Origin: Pirellulaceae bacterium
GTDB lineage: Bacteria > Planctomycetota > Planctomycetia > Pirellulales > Pirellulaceae
Length of the DNA: 64,000 bases
NCBI GenBank assembly: GCA_026004795.1
Contig: BPJV01000003.1
Coordinates: 62,001 to 126,000 of the forward strand
Direction: 5' to 3'
The notes under the pieces were generated by a model. The model did not search any database. It had not been told where the DNA came from and saw only the letters and a program-made list of their open reading frames with translations. Positions 26,509 through 36,477 of the stretch are shown here, one piece after another. How positions within the stretch are numbered: the stretch's first letter is position 1; each line of letters begins with the position of its first letter. Made by a program: the position numbers and the translations under genes.

Positions 26509-27582
26509 CTAGAATACCGCGCGGGGGGAGGACTTAGTCATCAAGCCAAGGTTCGCCGTAGACACTTGACCGGTGAAGGCCAAGTCGATCATCGCCCGGC
26601 GTGCGTCCCAGAACTCAAGTATGGCGACTCGCAAATCGACAGGAAGACGGTGGGCTCCTCCTTCCAGATACTGCGTGTGCGGGCCGAAAAGCGCTTGAAC
26701 CAAAAAGTCTTCTGGCAGGCGAGGTTCAACGATATCCAAGGCGGCGCCGAGGCGATGAAACACGGTGGGAAGCGTGCGTTGATGAAGCTGCTGTGCACAT
26801 TCCGCGATGCGGCGCAAGCTCCGCTCCGACTCAACGAAATGTTCGGCAGCCTGCGCTGCCTCATCGTCACCTCGCTGGTAGATGGCCAACCAGCTATGAG
26901 AAGCCCCTAACGGCTGCGATTCCGTCCCGGAACGGCTGCGCGAGCCGGTGGCGTGCATCCGCACTTCCAGAATGTCAGCCCGCCACTGGCGCGGAACCTC
27001 CACCAACAACGCCACATCGCGCATACCGTCGGCCAATCCGATCGGTCCGGCCCGGAACTTGAAGAATGCACCGCAACCACGATTCGTCGTGCCGCTGGCA
27101 GTAAGCAGATGCAGCGGGGGTTTCTGCTCATAGCGTTGCGAGATCGTCTGCTTTTCTCCCACCGACGCATTGACGCCCCCCGGAACCGGCGGCTTGCTCG
27201 CACTGAGTAGGTTCACCCCGACGGCATGATCGCTCTGTCGACTCGTCTCCACCGCTACATTACCCTCGATGGTGCGAACCAACTCATTGCGCGGCCAAAG
27301 ATCAAGTACCTGCATCGATCGGTGAGGCGACACCAGCTCAATGTGGTACTCGAAGACGCGTCCTTGGAACTGAGAATCAAGAACCGTGGAGATCGGCACA
27401 CGGACGCGTAACAACTTACCGCCACGACGGGGAACCACTGCCCCCGGCTGGTCAACGGGATCGGCGGACAAGATCGCTGGTACGTCGAACAGCACTGGCT
27501 CCGCCGCTCCAATGCCGTCCCAGGCGGATAGCCACAACGTGATGCCGATCGCCACAACCACCGCGCCGTTTGCTGACTTCAT
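26509..27582 (-). CDS. Exported protein of unknown function
   Basis: The ATG at 27582 follows a near-perfect AAGGAGGGA and starts a signal peptide (MKSANGAVVVAIGITLWLSA, then WDGIGAAEP). The mature part is about 330 residues: an N-terminal beta-rich domain with RVRVPISTVLDSQFQGRVFE, a middle segment, and a helical C-terminus (EHFVESERSLRRIAECAQQL). I recognise no family. It stands alone on the minus strand upstream of the Rieske gene, with an 87-bp gap. Confidence 0.75.
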   Translation of the reverse strand: MKSANGAVVVAIGITLWLSAWDGIGAAEPVLFDVPAILSADPVDQPGAVVPRRGGKLLRVRVPISTVLDSQFQGRVFEYHIELVSPHRSMQVLDLWPRNELVRTIEGNVAVETSRQSDHAVGVNLLSASKPPVPGGVNASVGEKQTISQRYEQKPPLHLLTASGTTNRGCGAFFKFRAGPIGLADGMRDVALLVEVPRQWRADILEVRMHATGSRSRSGTESQPLGASHSWLAIYQRGDDEAAQAAEHFVESERSLRRIAECAQQLHQRTLPTVFHRLGAALDIVEPRLPEDFLVQALFGPHTQYLEGGAHRLPVDLRVAILEFWDARRAMIDLAFTGQVSTANLGLMTKSSPRAVF

Positions 27583-28051
27583 CGCTTCCCTCCTTGACCT
27601 ATTGCAGGCCTGAAGACTCCTACCAAGCAACCTACCCCGCAAGGAGAATGCCAATTCTCTGCGTGGGGCGCTCAACGGCCTTCCCTGCTTGCCCTCATCG
27701 CGGTCTCAGCCCTCAAGTTGCAGAGCGAGGCTGAGAGCTTCTCACCGGCGCGCATCCCGCGAAGAGATGCGGAGGGCTATTTCTTCCTGAAGTCGCGAAG
27801 CGAATCTGCGTCTGAGCACTTTCATCCTAGCGCGACACCCAGGCGTAATCAAGTCTTCGCGGATCGGCATCGACCTCACGCCCTAATCGTGGCCGTCTCG
27901 TCGATCGATTATTCCTTGATACTTCTGACGTGGCCTGGGAACGCCGCTCTGCCCACGCTTGTTCCGCGCGATGGGGCATCGAAGCGGACACTTGGACCAC
28001 AGCCAAGTGCGCTAGGATTGCGCGGCATCACGCGTCGTCGCTGTCGCCCCA
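27583..28051. other. Intergenic region, nothing recognised
   Basis: About 470 bp between two minus-strand genes. Frames here are Arg/Ser/Pro-rich shadows. It should contain the promoter of the exported protein gene. Confidence 0.45.
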
Positions 28052-28606
28052 TCAAGGCCATAGGATCGCCATAGCAGTGGCCACGGCGATAGCCGTGCCG
28101 CAGACCACCTTGCCTACCGTCCCCAGCAACCGTCCCCAAAAAGCAGCCGAGCCGACTTGAATGCTGGCGTTCCAGTCTTTGCCCGCCCAACGTTCCCCCA
28201 GCAACGCTCCCGCGAAGGCTCCCGCACCGCCCATTAAAACGGCACCAAGGAGACTACCGACGATCGGGACGGGCACCGCTCCCCCGAGCAACAGACCGAT
28301 GACTCCGCCGGCCATCGAACCGATCACAGCCAGCACGGTACTACGGCGACTCCCCCCGGCCCGTTTGGCGCCGATAGCCCCGGCGAGGAACTCAATGAGC
28401 TCTCCGAGGGCGGCCCACCCTACACACCATAGGACAACCCAAAGATCGACATGAAGTCGCCAATCTGGAGGCACCACCAGATAACAAGCCGCGGAGACCC
28501 CGGCAATCAACCAGTTGCCAGGAACACCAATGAGGTTGGCAATCCAGCCAGCCAACACCAGGACCAGCGTCACCGCGACCAGGCTCCACTGCAGCAACAT
28601 GTCCAT
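28052..28606 (-). CDS. DUF456 family membrane protein
   Basis: A 184-aa protein with several hydrophobic segments. It shows the DUF456 pattern: an N-terminal helix with LIGVPGNWLIAG, the central ALGELIEFLAGAIGAKRAGG, and glycine-rich helices (IGSMAGGVIGLLLGGAVPVP, LLGAVLMGGAGAFAGALLGE). The family function is unknown. It follows the TPR-glycosyltransferase gene by 78 bp on the same strand. Confidence 0.88.
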   Translation of the reverse strand: MDMLLQWSLVAVTLVLVLAGWIANLIGVPGNWLIAGVSAACYLVVPPDWRLHVDLWVVLWCVGWAALGELIEFLAGAIGAKRAGGSRRSTVLAVIGSMAGGVIGLLLGGAVPVPIVGSLLGAVLMGGAGAFAGALLGERWAGKDWNASIQVGSAAFWGRLLGTVGKVVCGTAIAVATAMAILWP

Positions 28607-28684
28607 GGCCTACGCTCCTGTATGGAAACACGCTCCCGCGGGGACCGGGCAGGCGATCTGATGACGCAGCAACATTTCCATCCA

Positions 28685-30082
28685 CTAGGCCTCCGTGTCG
28701 ATGCGCCGCTCATCACTCCGGTTCACCCAACGTGCCAACTGCGTGGCCACCTCGATAAACACGCTATCCCAGTCCCCCAGACGCGGTTGCCGAAACAAGC
28801 GTACGGTCGGGTACCATGGCGAGTCCGAACGGCCGAGCATCCATCGCCAGTCGGGAATATGCCCCAGCACGATCCAGGTCGGTACTCCCAACGCGCCGGC
28901 CAGATGGGCAATCGACGTATCGGTCGTGATTACCAGGTCCAGGTTCTTCATCACGGCCGCAGTATCCATGAACGCACCACTGGATTGATCCACATCAGGA
29001 GGCAACCGGCGAATCGGCTGCGGACCTTGCCACGCATCCAGCTGTTCACTCCCAAATCCATGTTGCAAACTGATCAGTTCCACCCCCGGAACTTCCGCAA
29101 GGGGCGCGAAGGCACGCAGCGGGACGCTCCGAAACGCATCCGCCTGATGATCGGGGTTCCCTTGCCAGGCGATGCCCACGCGCACCGTTCTTTCCTTGGG
29201 CCCCAGCCGGTGTCGCCAATAATCGATCAAGTGAGGTGCCGCCTGCAAGTAAGGAATGTCCGACGGAATGCGGTCGAGGTTTACCTGGAGAACATCAGCA
29301 ACATCGATCAATGAACACTGAAAGTCGAACCCTCCATCCAACGGAAGCGTATTGGGAACGATACGTCCCAGTTCGACCGCCTGTTGCAGAATCCCCAGCA
29401 AAGCTGGTTGGCAGTAAACCGTAACGCGCGCTCCTGCAGCACGCAGCAACCTCGCAAAGCGCACGAAATGCAGAGTATCACCGAGTCCTTGTTCGACGGT
29501 CAGCAAGATCGAACGTCCCGCTAGAGCCTCCCCCTGCCACACTGGGATCCGATCGGTGGGGCGTCGCAAATCTCCCACGCGCCACCGCCACCGGTACTCC
29601 TCCCAACCACGCTGGAAATCTCCCTGAAGCAAGTAAATGACACCGAGATTTCGATGCAGCTCCGCCTCCTGGGGATTGATTTGCAAAGCGGCCTGATAGT
29701 ACTTCATTCCCAAATCGAGTCGCCCGGTCCACACGTGGAGAGTTCCACGGTTCTTGTAGGCGTTAAGATAATCGGGCTTGAGGTCGATGGCACGCTGGAA
29801 GCAAGCATCCGCTTCTGCCACTTCGTCCAGGTAACGCAAGGAATTGCCCAGATTGTTCCAGGCGACGGGAAAATCCGGCTGCAATGCCAACGCGTGGCGA
29901 TAGGCTTCGGTCGCTTGCTGGTACTGCCGTTGATCGTGCAATGCCATCCCCAGGTATACCCAGGCAGCCGCGTTGTTGGGCGCTCCCGTCAGAGCGTGAC
30001 GATAGCATTTCTCTGCTTCGGCATAGCGTTTTTGCTGGTGAACCTGCCAACCATATTGCAAGAGTTGCTGAGGCGTTGCCAC
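28685..30082 (-). CDS. TPR protein fused to a GT9/GT41-like glycosyltransferase domain
   Basis: A 465-aa cytoplasmic protein. Residues ~1-170 hold four to five tetratricopeptide repeats (AAAWVYLGMALHDQRQYQQA, FPVAWNNLGNSLRYLDEVAE, LNAYKNRGTLHVWTGRLDLG). Residues ~190-450 form a GT-B-like domain with a nucleotide-sugar-site segment DLVITTDTSIAHLAGALGVP, as in ADP-heptose transferase-like proteins. This fusion is common in planctomycetes and proteobacteria; the acceptor (protein or polysaccharide) is not known. It is the last upstream member before DUF456 and lies 162 bp after the phospholipid methyltransferase genes. Confidence 0.9.
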   Translation of the reverse strand: MATPQQLLQYGWQVHQQKRYAEAEKCYRHALTGAPNNAAAWVYLGMALHDQRQYQQATEAYRHALALQPDFPVAWNNLGNSLRYLDEVAEADACFQRAIDLKPDYLNAYKNRGTLHVWTGRLDLGMKYYQAALQINPQEAELHRNLGVIYLLQGDFQRGWEEYRWRWRVGDLRRPTDRIPVWQGEALAGRSILLTVEQGLGDTLHFVRFARLLRAAGARVTVYCQPALLGILQQAVELGRIVPNTLPLDGGFDFQCSLIDVADVLQVNLDRIPSDIPYLQAAPHLIDYWRHRLGPKERTVRVGIAWQGNPDHQADAFRSVPLRAFAPLAEVPGVELISLQHGFGSEQLDAWQGPQPIRRLPPDVDQSSGAFMDTAAVMKNLDLVITTDTSIAHLAGALGVPTWIVLGHIPDWRWMLGRSDSPWYPTVRLFRQPRLGDWDSVFIEVATQLARWVNRSDERRIDTEA

Positions 30083-30244
30083 CCTACCGCTCCCTTGATT
30101 TCAATCGATACTTCCTATACCGCTGCACTGATTTGCTTTACGACTCCATTGCCGGAAAAACTGTGATCGGTGGAGCAGGGCAGGGGACGTACCAGGCCAC
30201 CGGCCAACTGTTCCCCTACCGTGTCCCTCGCGTTATCGTTCCCT

Positions 30245-30856
30245 TCATGGCGTGGCAACCCTGGTGTCACCAGCCAGCCGACAGCGATAAACGATCGCGG
30301 GCGGAAGATTCCGCCAAACTATTGGGCTGGTTTCCACCATTGGGAAACGACTTTCCAACAGGCGTCGGAATTTCCGTGCCGCCGGAAGAAGCAAACCTTG
30401 CAGATAGGCGAACGTGCAAAACTGCCCATCGGTGCGCATGACGCGGACGATGGCATCGAGCATTTCCTGCTGCTCTTGCTGTGAGAAGACCGCCCAGGGA
30501 AGTCCCGAAAGGACTGCATCGACGCCATCCACCCCGACACGCTGGCAAATCTGCGGAGCTTCTGCAACGCTGGCCGTATGCACCTGCACGGTCTCAAAAC
30601 GCTGGCGCAGGGCCTGTGCCATCATCGCATTGATCTCCAAGGCAATGCACCGCGTATCTGGGCCCGCGCTGTGCAGAATCGCTTCGGTAAAAACGCCAGT
30701 TCCAGGCCCGACTTCCATCACCGCGGAAACCCGCTCCCACTCGATCCACTCCACCATGCAGCGGGCCAAGTGCCTAGAACTAGGCCAGATCGCACCCACC
30801 TGCCGCGGATTGGCCAAAAACTGTTTGCAGAAAAGAATGCCATCGGAAAAAGCCAT
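30245..30856 (-). CDS. Phospholipid N-methyltransferase, rhizobial PmtA-like type
   Basis: A 203-aa class I SAM-dependent methyltransferase. The N-terminal FLANPRQVGAIWPSSRHLAR is the hallmark of the rhizobial (Sinorhizobium-type) phospholipid N-methyltransferases, followed by the SAM-binding EVGPGTGVFTEAI (48-60). A conserved DAVLSGLPWAVFS occupies the motif IV position. The expected reaction is stepwise methylation of phosphatidylethanolamine. It starts 8 bp after the next methyltransferase of different type, in a run with pssA and psd. Some relatives are annotated as rRNA adenine dimethylase-like, but the N-terminus argues against that. Confidence 0.8.
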   Translation of the reverse strand: MAFSDGILFCKQFLANPRQVGAIWPSSRHLARCMVEWIEWERVSAVMEVGPGTGVFTEAILHSAGPDTRCIALEINAMMAQALRQRFETVQVHTASVAEAPQICQRVGVDGVDAVLSGLPWAVFSQQEQQEMLDAIVRVMRTDGQFCTFAYLQGLLLPAARKFRRLLESRFPMVETSPIVWRNLPPAIVYRCRLAGDTRVATP

Positions 30857-30864
30857 GGCGCTCG

Positions 30865-31590
30865 TTAACCTCCCGGCGTTTTCGTAGCAATTACCGTGGT
30901 GAACAAGGAGGTGGGAGACAGCTTATAACGCCGCTCCACTTCCACCGGAATTCCCTCTAACCAGTGGTCCAACGCCAGGTCGGTACGCCAACCCAAGTAC
31001 TGCGTTACCGGATTGAGCATGTCGATGAAGGGGGCGATCCATGGCCGTGGACTACGAAAGTGATTGACCACGACAAGCTTTCCTCCCGGCTTGCACACTC
31101 GCCACATTTCGGCGGCCAGCCGCTTTGGATCCGGAACCACCGTCACCACATGAAAAGCACCTACAAAATCGAAATGGTCGTCCGCAAATTCCAACGCCAG
31201 AGCATCCATGCACCGAAAATCGACCTGCTCCAATCCCAACTGCTCCGCACGCCGCTGGGCTTGTTGGAGCATCTGCGGCGAGAGATCGATCGCCGTGAGG
31301 GATATTCCGGCCGGGTAGTAGGGCAAGGAAAGCCCAGTACCGACTCCCACCTCCAACACACGCTGTCCAGGAGATACCCCAAGCTGGCCGATGGCATCCT
31401 CGATCCCCTTGGCGAAGAAGCGCTGGAAGGCCAGGTCATAGGCATGGGCGAACTGCCGGTACAGCACACTCTCGCTGGGGCGTCGTCGGCGCGAGGGGCG
31501 TCGCCCGCGCGGATCGCCTTGTTCCCCGCGACGGGACGACATGCGTCGATTTCGTCGGCCTCCTTTGAGCAACGGCATGGGTCGTTTCAT
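30865..31590 (-). CDS. SAM-dependent methyltransferase, Rhodobacter PmtA/UbiE-like type
   Basis: A 241-aa class I methyltransferase. After a basic N-terminal tail (about 40 residues) come YRQFAHAYDLAFQRFFAKG and the SAM-binding EVGVGTGLSLPYY (80-92), the wording typical of Rhodobacter-type phosphatidylethanolamine N-methyltransferase. It lies between pssA and a rhizobial-type methyltransferase, which supports a phospholipid substrate, although UbiE-like enzymes acting on other lipids cannot be excluded. The ATG is preceded by AGGAAGGGA at ideal spacing. Confidence 0.8.
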   Translation of the reverse strand: MKRPMPLLKGGRRNRRMSSRRGEQGDPRGRRPSRRRRPSESVLYRQFAHAYDLAFQRFFAKGIEDAIGQLGVSPGQRVLEVGVGTGLSLPYYPAGISLTAIDLSPQMLQQAQRRAEQLGLEQVDFRCMDALALEFADDHFDFVGAFHVVTVVPDPKRLAAEMWRVCKPGGKLVVVNHFRSPRPWIAPFIDMLNPVTQYLGWRTDLALDHWLEGIPVEVERRYKLSPTSLFTTVIATKTPGG

Positions 31591-31696
31591 CTTCCCTTCC
31601 TGAAGGTGTTACGCGGATCCGATAGGACAAGGGGGGCGACGTTCCCCGGACGTGCGACGACCATCCTGTCGTCTGGGAAGCGATCTGGCAGATCCG

Positions 31697-32662
31697 CTAC
31701 CCAGCGCTCTCCGCGTCGGAACCATTTTCTACCGCGACACCACGAGCATCTCGATCACCGCCTAGCCGTTTGGACAGACCCCGCAACAGCGGAGAGACGA
31801 CGAAACCACAGAAGACCAACGGCAACGCCAATTCGTGGATCGTCACGGCAGCGATGGCCACGATGATTCCTTGAGCTAAGTCATTGAAATTGTAGCCTCT
31901 TTGCACCCAACGATTGACGACGTGCGGATACGGAATTCGCGAGACGAGCAGGAAAGAGAGCGCCAGCATCAAGACGGGAAGTCCCAGCATGGTAAGCGTC
32001 AGCATCCATGTGCCCACGTTCTGCAGGACGACTGGCAAATCCGGCGCGGAAAGATGGTGAATGGCGGGCATGGCGATCGCGAACGAAGCAATCGTACCCG
32101 CTGCCGCCGGGGAGGGAAGGCCGTCGAACGACTCGTGACGATCACCAGCCGACGCATTGACATTGAACCGGGCCAGCCGCAGTAAGACGCACGCCACGTA
32201 AATCACCCCGATACCGAAGATAACACGTGCCGGGAAAATATCCCCAAACAGCAAGAGGATGAAGACAGGGGCCACACCGAAGGTTATCACGTCACACAAA
32301 CTATCCAATTCGGCCCCGAACTCACTGGTCTGCCGCAACCACCGAGCAGCTTGACCATCAAGCATGTCGAAAAACATACCACCAAACACCAAGGCGCCGG
32401 CAAAGAACGCCAACTGTTCCCGTGGTACCTCCATCAGCACTCCAGTCGCCATGGCGATACTGGCCAAACCGCAAAGGCCATTGCCCAAGGACAACATGGT
32501 AGGAATCGGGCCCAACAACACATGCCGTCGAATCGGTTTCCGCGAACGCAGTAGCGGCCGCAATCGTGGCCGCGGAGGGCTTTTCACCCGATCACTGTTC
32601 CGTGACCGATCCTGGGTCGCGCTCCGTTTGGAGGTACCGAGCCAAAATGGTTTGTCCCGCAC
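31697..32662 (-). CDS. pssA: CDP-diacylglycerol-serine O-phosphatidyltransferase
   Basis: This membrane enzyme makes phosphatidylserine from CDP-diacylglycerol and serine. The full CDP-alcohol phosphatidyltransferase signature is present: Asp102-Gly, Ala-Arg, Gly, Asp120 and Asp124 within MLDGQAARWLRQTSEFG and AELDSLCD. Several hydrophobic helices follow (VFILLLFGDIFPARVIFGIG, MLGLPVLMLALSFLLVS). The first 45 residues are basic and precede the first helix. From the ATG at 32662 it overlaps psd by 71 bp; a GTG at 32587 just after the psd stop is an alternative. It works directly before Psd in phosphatidylethanolamine synthesis. Confidence 0.93.
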   Translation of the reverse strand: MRDKPFWLGTSKRSATQDRSRNSDRVKSPPRPRLRPLLRSRKPIRRHVLLGPIPTMLSLGNGLCGLASIAMATGVLMEVPREQLAFFAGALVFGGMFFDMLDGQAARWLRQTSEFGAELDSLCDVITFGVAPVFILLLFGDIFPARVIFGIGVIYVACVLLRLARFNVNASAGDRHESFDGLPSPAAAGTIASFAIAMPAIHHLSAPDLPVVLQNVGTWMLTLTMLGLPVLMLALSFLLVSRIPYPHVVNRWVQRGYNFNDLAQGIIVAIAAVTIHELALPLVFCGFVVSPLLRGLSKRLGGDRDARGVAVENGSDAESAG

Positions 32663-33575
32663 GTACTTTATCTCCTAGATTCACTAATATCTCTAATCCA
32701 TCCTGGCGAGGTAACACTAATTCAGTACGCGAACCGATCTTGATCATCCCGAATCGCTCCCCCCGCGCCAATTCCCGTCCGGGTGCCGTCCATGTTACGA
32801 TCCTCCGGGCGATGGCCCCGGCAATCTGCCTGACACGATATCTCCGCTCTGGGGCCTGACGATCCCACAACCGCGTCTCCAGCCGCTCATTCTCCCGCGC
32901 CGATGCGGGGCGTAGGGCATTGAGGAATTTACCCGGGTGATAGGACTGTCCCACGACGGTCACATCAGCCGGCGCTCGGTTCATGTGTACGTTGAACACC
33001 GACAAGAAAATACCGATCGTCACTGCCGGCCCGCCTACGAACTCATCTTCCCCCTCTTCAATGAGGACGATTTTTCCATCGGCAGGAGCTACGATGAGGC
33101 CCTCTCCTTGAGGAATCTGGCGTTCGGGATCTCGAAAAAACCACCAGATCTCGGCTCCCAGCGCCGCCGGTACCACCGCCGCTGGCCACCACAACCAGGC
33201 GAACACGACGGTAGCCGAACCGAATACGATCGTTCCCAGCAACAACTCGCATAGCCCCACACGGGCAAACGGCAGACGGTCACGCCAAGCAAATGGGTCG
33301 TCCTCCGGAGCCCACGACGCATCGCACACGTTGCGAAAATACTTCAAATCGCGCGGGTCCAGGACCTCGTGAGGACACCCGATTGCTTCGCCGCGGCGAA
33401 GTCCAGCCATGCGCTGGATGTACCGCCTGCGAAAATGGCGCAGCCAAAAACGCCTCAAGCATCCCCAGGCCAGCTCCAACCGCATGCAGAAGCCCCCTCC
33501 TGGTTGTTCGGAGTCAATCTGGGGATCCAGTTTCTCGATCGTTGGCGGGGGAAGAGACTCCATGCTATCCATCAC
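32592..33575 (-). CDS. psd: Phosphatidylserine decarboxylase proenzyme
   Basis: This enzyme decarboxylates phosphatidylserine to phosphatidylethanolamine and uses a pyruvoyl group made by self-cleavage at a Gly-Ser bond. The cleavage region FGMIKIGSRTELVLP places Ser282 as the pyruvoyl precursor, as in the short (archaetidylserine-like) PSD type. Also seen are FFRDPERQIPQGEGLIVAPA, DGKIV and SVFNVHMNRAP. An extra N-terminal region of about 100 residues precedes the catalytic core, and two membrane helices (VGLCELLLGTIVFGSATVVF and the following) anchor it. It is the first gene of the leftward phospholipid set. Confidence 0.93.
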   Translation of the reverse strand: MMDSMESLPPPTIEKLDPQIDSEQPGGGFCMRLELAWGCLRRFWLRHFRRRYIQRMAGLRRGEAIGCPHEVLDPRDLKYFRNVCDASWAPEDDPFAWRDRLPFARVGLCELLLGTIVFGSATVVFAWLWWPAAVVPAALGAEIWWFFRDPERQIPQGEGLIVAPADGKIVLIEEGEDEFVGGPAVTIGIFLSVFNVHMNRAPADVTVVGQSYHPGKFLNALRPASARENERLETRLWDRQAPERRYRVRQIAGAIARRIVTWTAPGRELARGERFGMIKIGSRTELVLPRQDGLEILVNLGDKVRAGQTILARYLQTERDPGSVTEQ

Positions 33576-33885
33576 GTTTAAATCATTTAAAAACCCGGTC
33601 AGGCAGCCCCGGCGACTTTACGCAGGGCCGAATTGATGGTCGGTTACGGGCATCCGTCGCCATGTAGGGTGCCGGCTATCGACCAATGGGCCCTCGGAGG
33701 AGGTCTCTTCCGGACAGAACAAACCGGTGCCCTTTAGGAAGCCTTCCCCCGTCGCCTCTGCTGTGGAAGGACAACGCACGTCCTCCCTTGAAGCACCAAG
33801 CTCCTAGCGCACGACACGCGCCCATCCCCAATATCCTACCTGGCCAGAAAGAAATCGAAATCACCAATCCCGGGCTAAAAAGTTA
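33576..33885. other. Intergenic region, nothing recognised
   Basis: About 310 bp between the psd start and the rpoD terminator. No gene is seen. It presumably contains the promoter of the phospholipid genes. Confidence 0.45.
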
Positions 33886-33917
33886 GGGCGTCCCCGAAAC
33901 GGACTTCGAGGACGCCC
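33876..33917 (-). terminator. Rho-independent terminator of rpoD
   Basis: On the minus strand a 12-bp stem (GGGCGTCCTCGA pairing with TCGGGGACGCCC, one G-U wobble) with a short loop is followed by TAACTTTTTAGC. It lies about 45 bases beyond the rpoD stop codon. Confidence 0.85.
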
Positions 33918-33963
33918 CACACGGTGTGTCTATCACATTATTCCCTGCATCAACCGAGGAAGC

Positions 33964-35544
33964 TCAGTCGAGGAAGCCGACGAGATCCTGACTACGGCTC
34001 GGCTGTTGCAACTTCCGCACCGCCTTGGCTTCGATCTGACGAATTCGCTCTCGCGTCACCTTGAAAATATGCCCAACTTCCTCCAGCGTATAACTGTAAC
34101 CATCACCCAAGCCGTAACGCAATTTGATGATCTCCCGCTCGCGGTAGCTAAGCGTTTTCAGGACGCGGTTGATGCGTTCGCGCAACATCTCCTGCCCAGC
34201 CCCTTCCGAAGGATTCTCTGCCGTTCCATCGGGAAGGAGATCTCCAAACTGGCTGTCTTCACTATTGCCGACAGGGCGATCCAGGCTGATCGGATAGCGG
34301 CTCATCGCCAACACCCGCCGCGCTTCCTCGATCGTGGTGTTGGCACGACGAGCGGTTTCCTCCAACGTCGGCTCACGACCAAGTTCCTGGAGTAACTGCC
34401 GGGCTACATTCCGCACGCGAGTCATGGTTTCCACCATGTGTACCGGAATACGGATGGTACGGCTCTGATCGGCGACGGCTCGCGTAATCGCTTGCCGAAT
34501 CCACCATGTCGCGTAGGTACAAAACTTGAACCCGCGCCGGTATTCGAACTTATCGACCGCCCGCATCAAGCCGGCATTCCCTTCCTGAATCAAATCCAAG
34601 AAGCTCAGCCCGCGATTGCGGTACTTCTTGGCAATGGAGACCACCAAGCGGAGGTTTCCCTCGGACAATTGCTTCTTCGCCTGCTGATACTCGGCGAACA
34701 CCTCGTTGACCATCTGCACCCGATTGCGGAGGCTGGTCGGCGTTTCCTGAGTGGCGATCAACAGTTCCCGATACTCTCGCAACAATTCGTCACGCTGCGC
34801 TGCCGAGGCACGGTCTCCCTCCAATCGAGCGATCTCCACACGCAATTCATCGATCCGACGACTGAACTTCATCAAATCGCCGATCCGCTGCTCCAACTTC
34901 TGCGTTCGCAACCCGAGTTCTTCGATCAGCCGCACGCACTTGCGTCGCCGCCGCGAGAGCGCCGACCACGCCTCTCGACGCTTTTCCATCGGCTGCGACC
35001 TACTCAACGCGATCCGGTAATCCCGGGCATTCCGCTTAAGCAAAACCTCCAACGTACGGAGGTTATGCGGCATGCGTCCCAGAATCTGCTCTTTTTCCAA
35101 ACGATCGGTCACGGACACCTGGATCGTGCGATCGAAGGGCAACTCGCCGTTGTGCACGCGCTTGAGCACCTTGAACGCATACTGCATCACGTACTCGCAC
35201 TCAAGCAACTTCGTACGAAATCGCCGCCGCGTCACTTCGATGGCTTTCGCCAGCCGAATCTCTTCATCGCGCGTGAGCAACGGAATCTCACCCATCTGCG
35301 TCAGATACATCCGCACGGGATCGTCCGACCAAGTCTCCGCCTCTTCTTCGGCGGCGGCCAACAGCGCTTCGTCGCTCTCCAATTGCACTTCCCCATCGGC
35401 CACGAAACCATCGTCGTCGACCGGGAGTGAAGGGGCATCAGAATCATCATCCTCGTCGATGGGAAGCTTGTCGAATGAAACGATCTCATCTTCTGGAGTG
35501 CGGGGACTATCGTCCTCAAATTCTTCCAACAGTGCGTCGAACAA
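33964..35544 (-). CDS. rpoD: Primary RNA polymerase sigma factor (sigma-70 family)
   Basis: A 526-aa sigma-70 group 1 factor. An acidic N-terminus precedes region 1.2 ([20 protein letters not shown]) and an Arg-rich nonconserved spacer. Region 2 is [40 protein letters not shown], and [20 protein letters not shown]. Region 3 is [16 protein letters not shown]. Region 4 has [20 protein letters not shown] and the -35-recognising helix [16 protein letters not shown]. The completeness of regions 1.2 to 4 marks it as the housekeeping factor. It is transcribed alone, with a long leader region upstream and a strong terminator downstream. Confidence 0.95.
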   Translation of the reverse strand: MFDALLEEFEDDSPRTPEDEIVSFDKLPIDEDDDSDAPSLPVDDDGFVADGEVQLESDEALLAAAEEEAETWSDDPVRMYLTQMGEIPLLTRDEEIRLAKAIEVTRRRFRTKLLECEYVMQYAFKVLKRVHNGELPFDRTIQVSVTDRLEKEQILGRMPHNLRTLEVLLKRNARDYRIALSRSQPMEKRREAWSALSRRRRKCVRLIEELGLRTQKLEQRIGDLMKFSRRIDELRVEIARLEGDRASAAQRDELLREYRELLIATQETPTSLRNRVQMVNEVFAEYQQAKKQLSEGNLRLVVSIAKKYRNRGLSFLDLIQEGNAGLMRAVDKFEYRRGFKFCTYATWWIRQAITRAVADQSRTIRIPVHMVETMTRVRNVARQLLQELGREPTLEETARRANTTIEEARRVLAMSRYPISLDRPVGNSEDSQFGDLLPDGTAENPSEGAGQEMLRERINRVLKTLSYREREIIKLRYGLGDGYSYTLEEVGHIFKVTRERIRQIEAKAVRKLQQPSRSQDLVGFLD

Positions 35545-36477
35545 GGCGAAACTCCTGACTGTGCCAAAAAACCACGTTGACTACTCGTGAATGCTCACCG
35601 TGCGTCGGTTCGTCCTCTTTCCCCCCGACACGCCAAGGCGTCGGAGCCGACGGCGGGCTGATCACCAGCATTAGGACCACTTGCTACGTGAAAGCCATCC
35701 ACCACCGCATGGGAGGACTAGAAATTCTACCACTCACTAGCCGATGATTCGCGCAGGACCGACCAATTAGTAAAACGTTCTACCTAGGCAAACCATGCGG
35801 GAAGGGAAGTTGCCATCACGACACGAAGACCCCACAGCAAGCAAGGCAACGACCAACCCGTGTCCCACGAAAACCTGCGACCAATGTCACGTTCAGGATA
35901 CCTGAAACCTACTGCAATTGGCGCGATCCACGGAAGCCAACAAACCGTATAAACTCACAAAATGCACTTCTGTTGATGGAACACATTTTTCCCGCCGCAA
36001 TCCACATGGGTGTAGCTCAAAAATCCCGAGGCAACAGACTGCCGCCCCATGGCTTTGTCCCAGCTATGGTTGGATTGCAGAAGGTGATGTCGAACGATCG
36101 GGCAACATGTCTACCGACTCACTGGCGGTGGCAGAGAAAGAAACTGGAGCTGAGAGCCGTGTTGTGAGATATCACTTCGCCGTCAACAGATTCTGACTGG
36201 TCGTCGCCTTTGGCTCTGCTCGACTTCTCCTCACTTGCCACACTAGGAAAGAAATGGATAAATGCGGAACCGCTGCAGACCGACCGCCTACACCTCATTT
36301 TCCTCACGTTTCCACCAACAGTCTCCGCGTGTATCCTACGACGCGGAGGGTTGAACCCCGACGCCAGGCCGACTTTCAACCCAAGCTCTTCTTCATTTTA
36401 ACTACACAATCCCTAAGGTCCAGTCGCAGCCGTGCAATTGACACGATTCGCGGCTTCGTCAACATGGAAACAACCTG
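35545..36477. other. Long intergenic region upstream of rpoD
   Basis: About 930 bp between divergent genes, less GC-rich than the coding parts. One plus-strand frame (35918-36196) stays open, but its protein looks unnatural. No RNA gene could be recognised. It should hold the rpoD promoter and that of the gene at 36478. Confidence 0.5.

Noticed and set aside
34438-35430. Long plus-strand open frame (330 codons)
   Set aside because: It is antisense to rpoD, whose identity is certain, and the translation is unnatural.
35545-36477. Structured RNA gene (tmRNA, RNase P or 6S type) upstream of rpoD
   Set aside because: None of the conserved core strings of these RNAs was seen. A covariance search would be needed to be sure.
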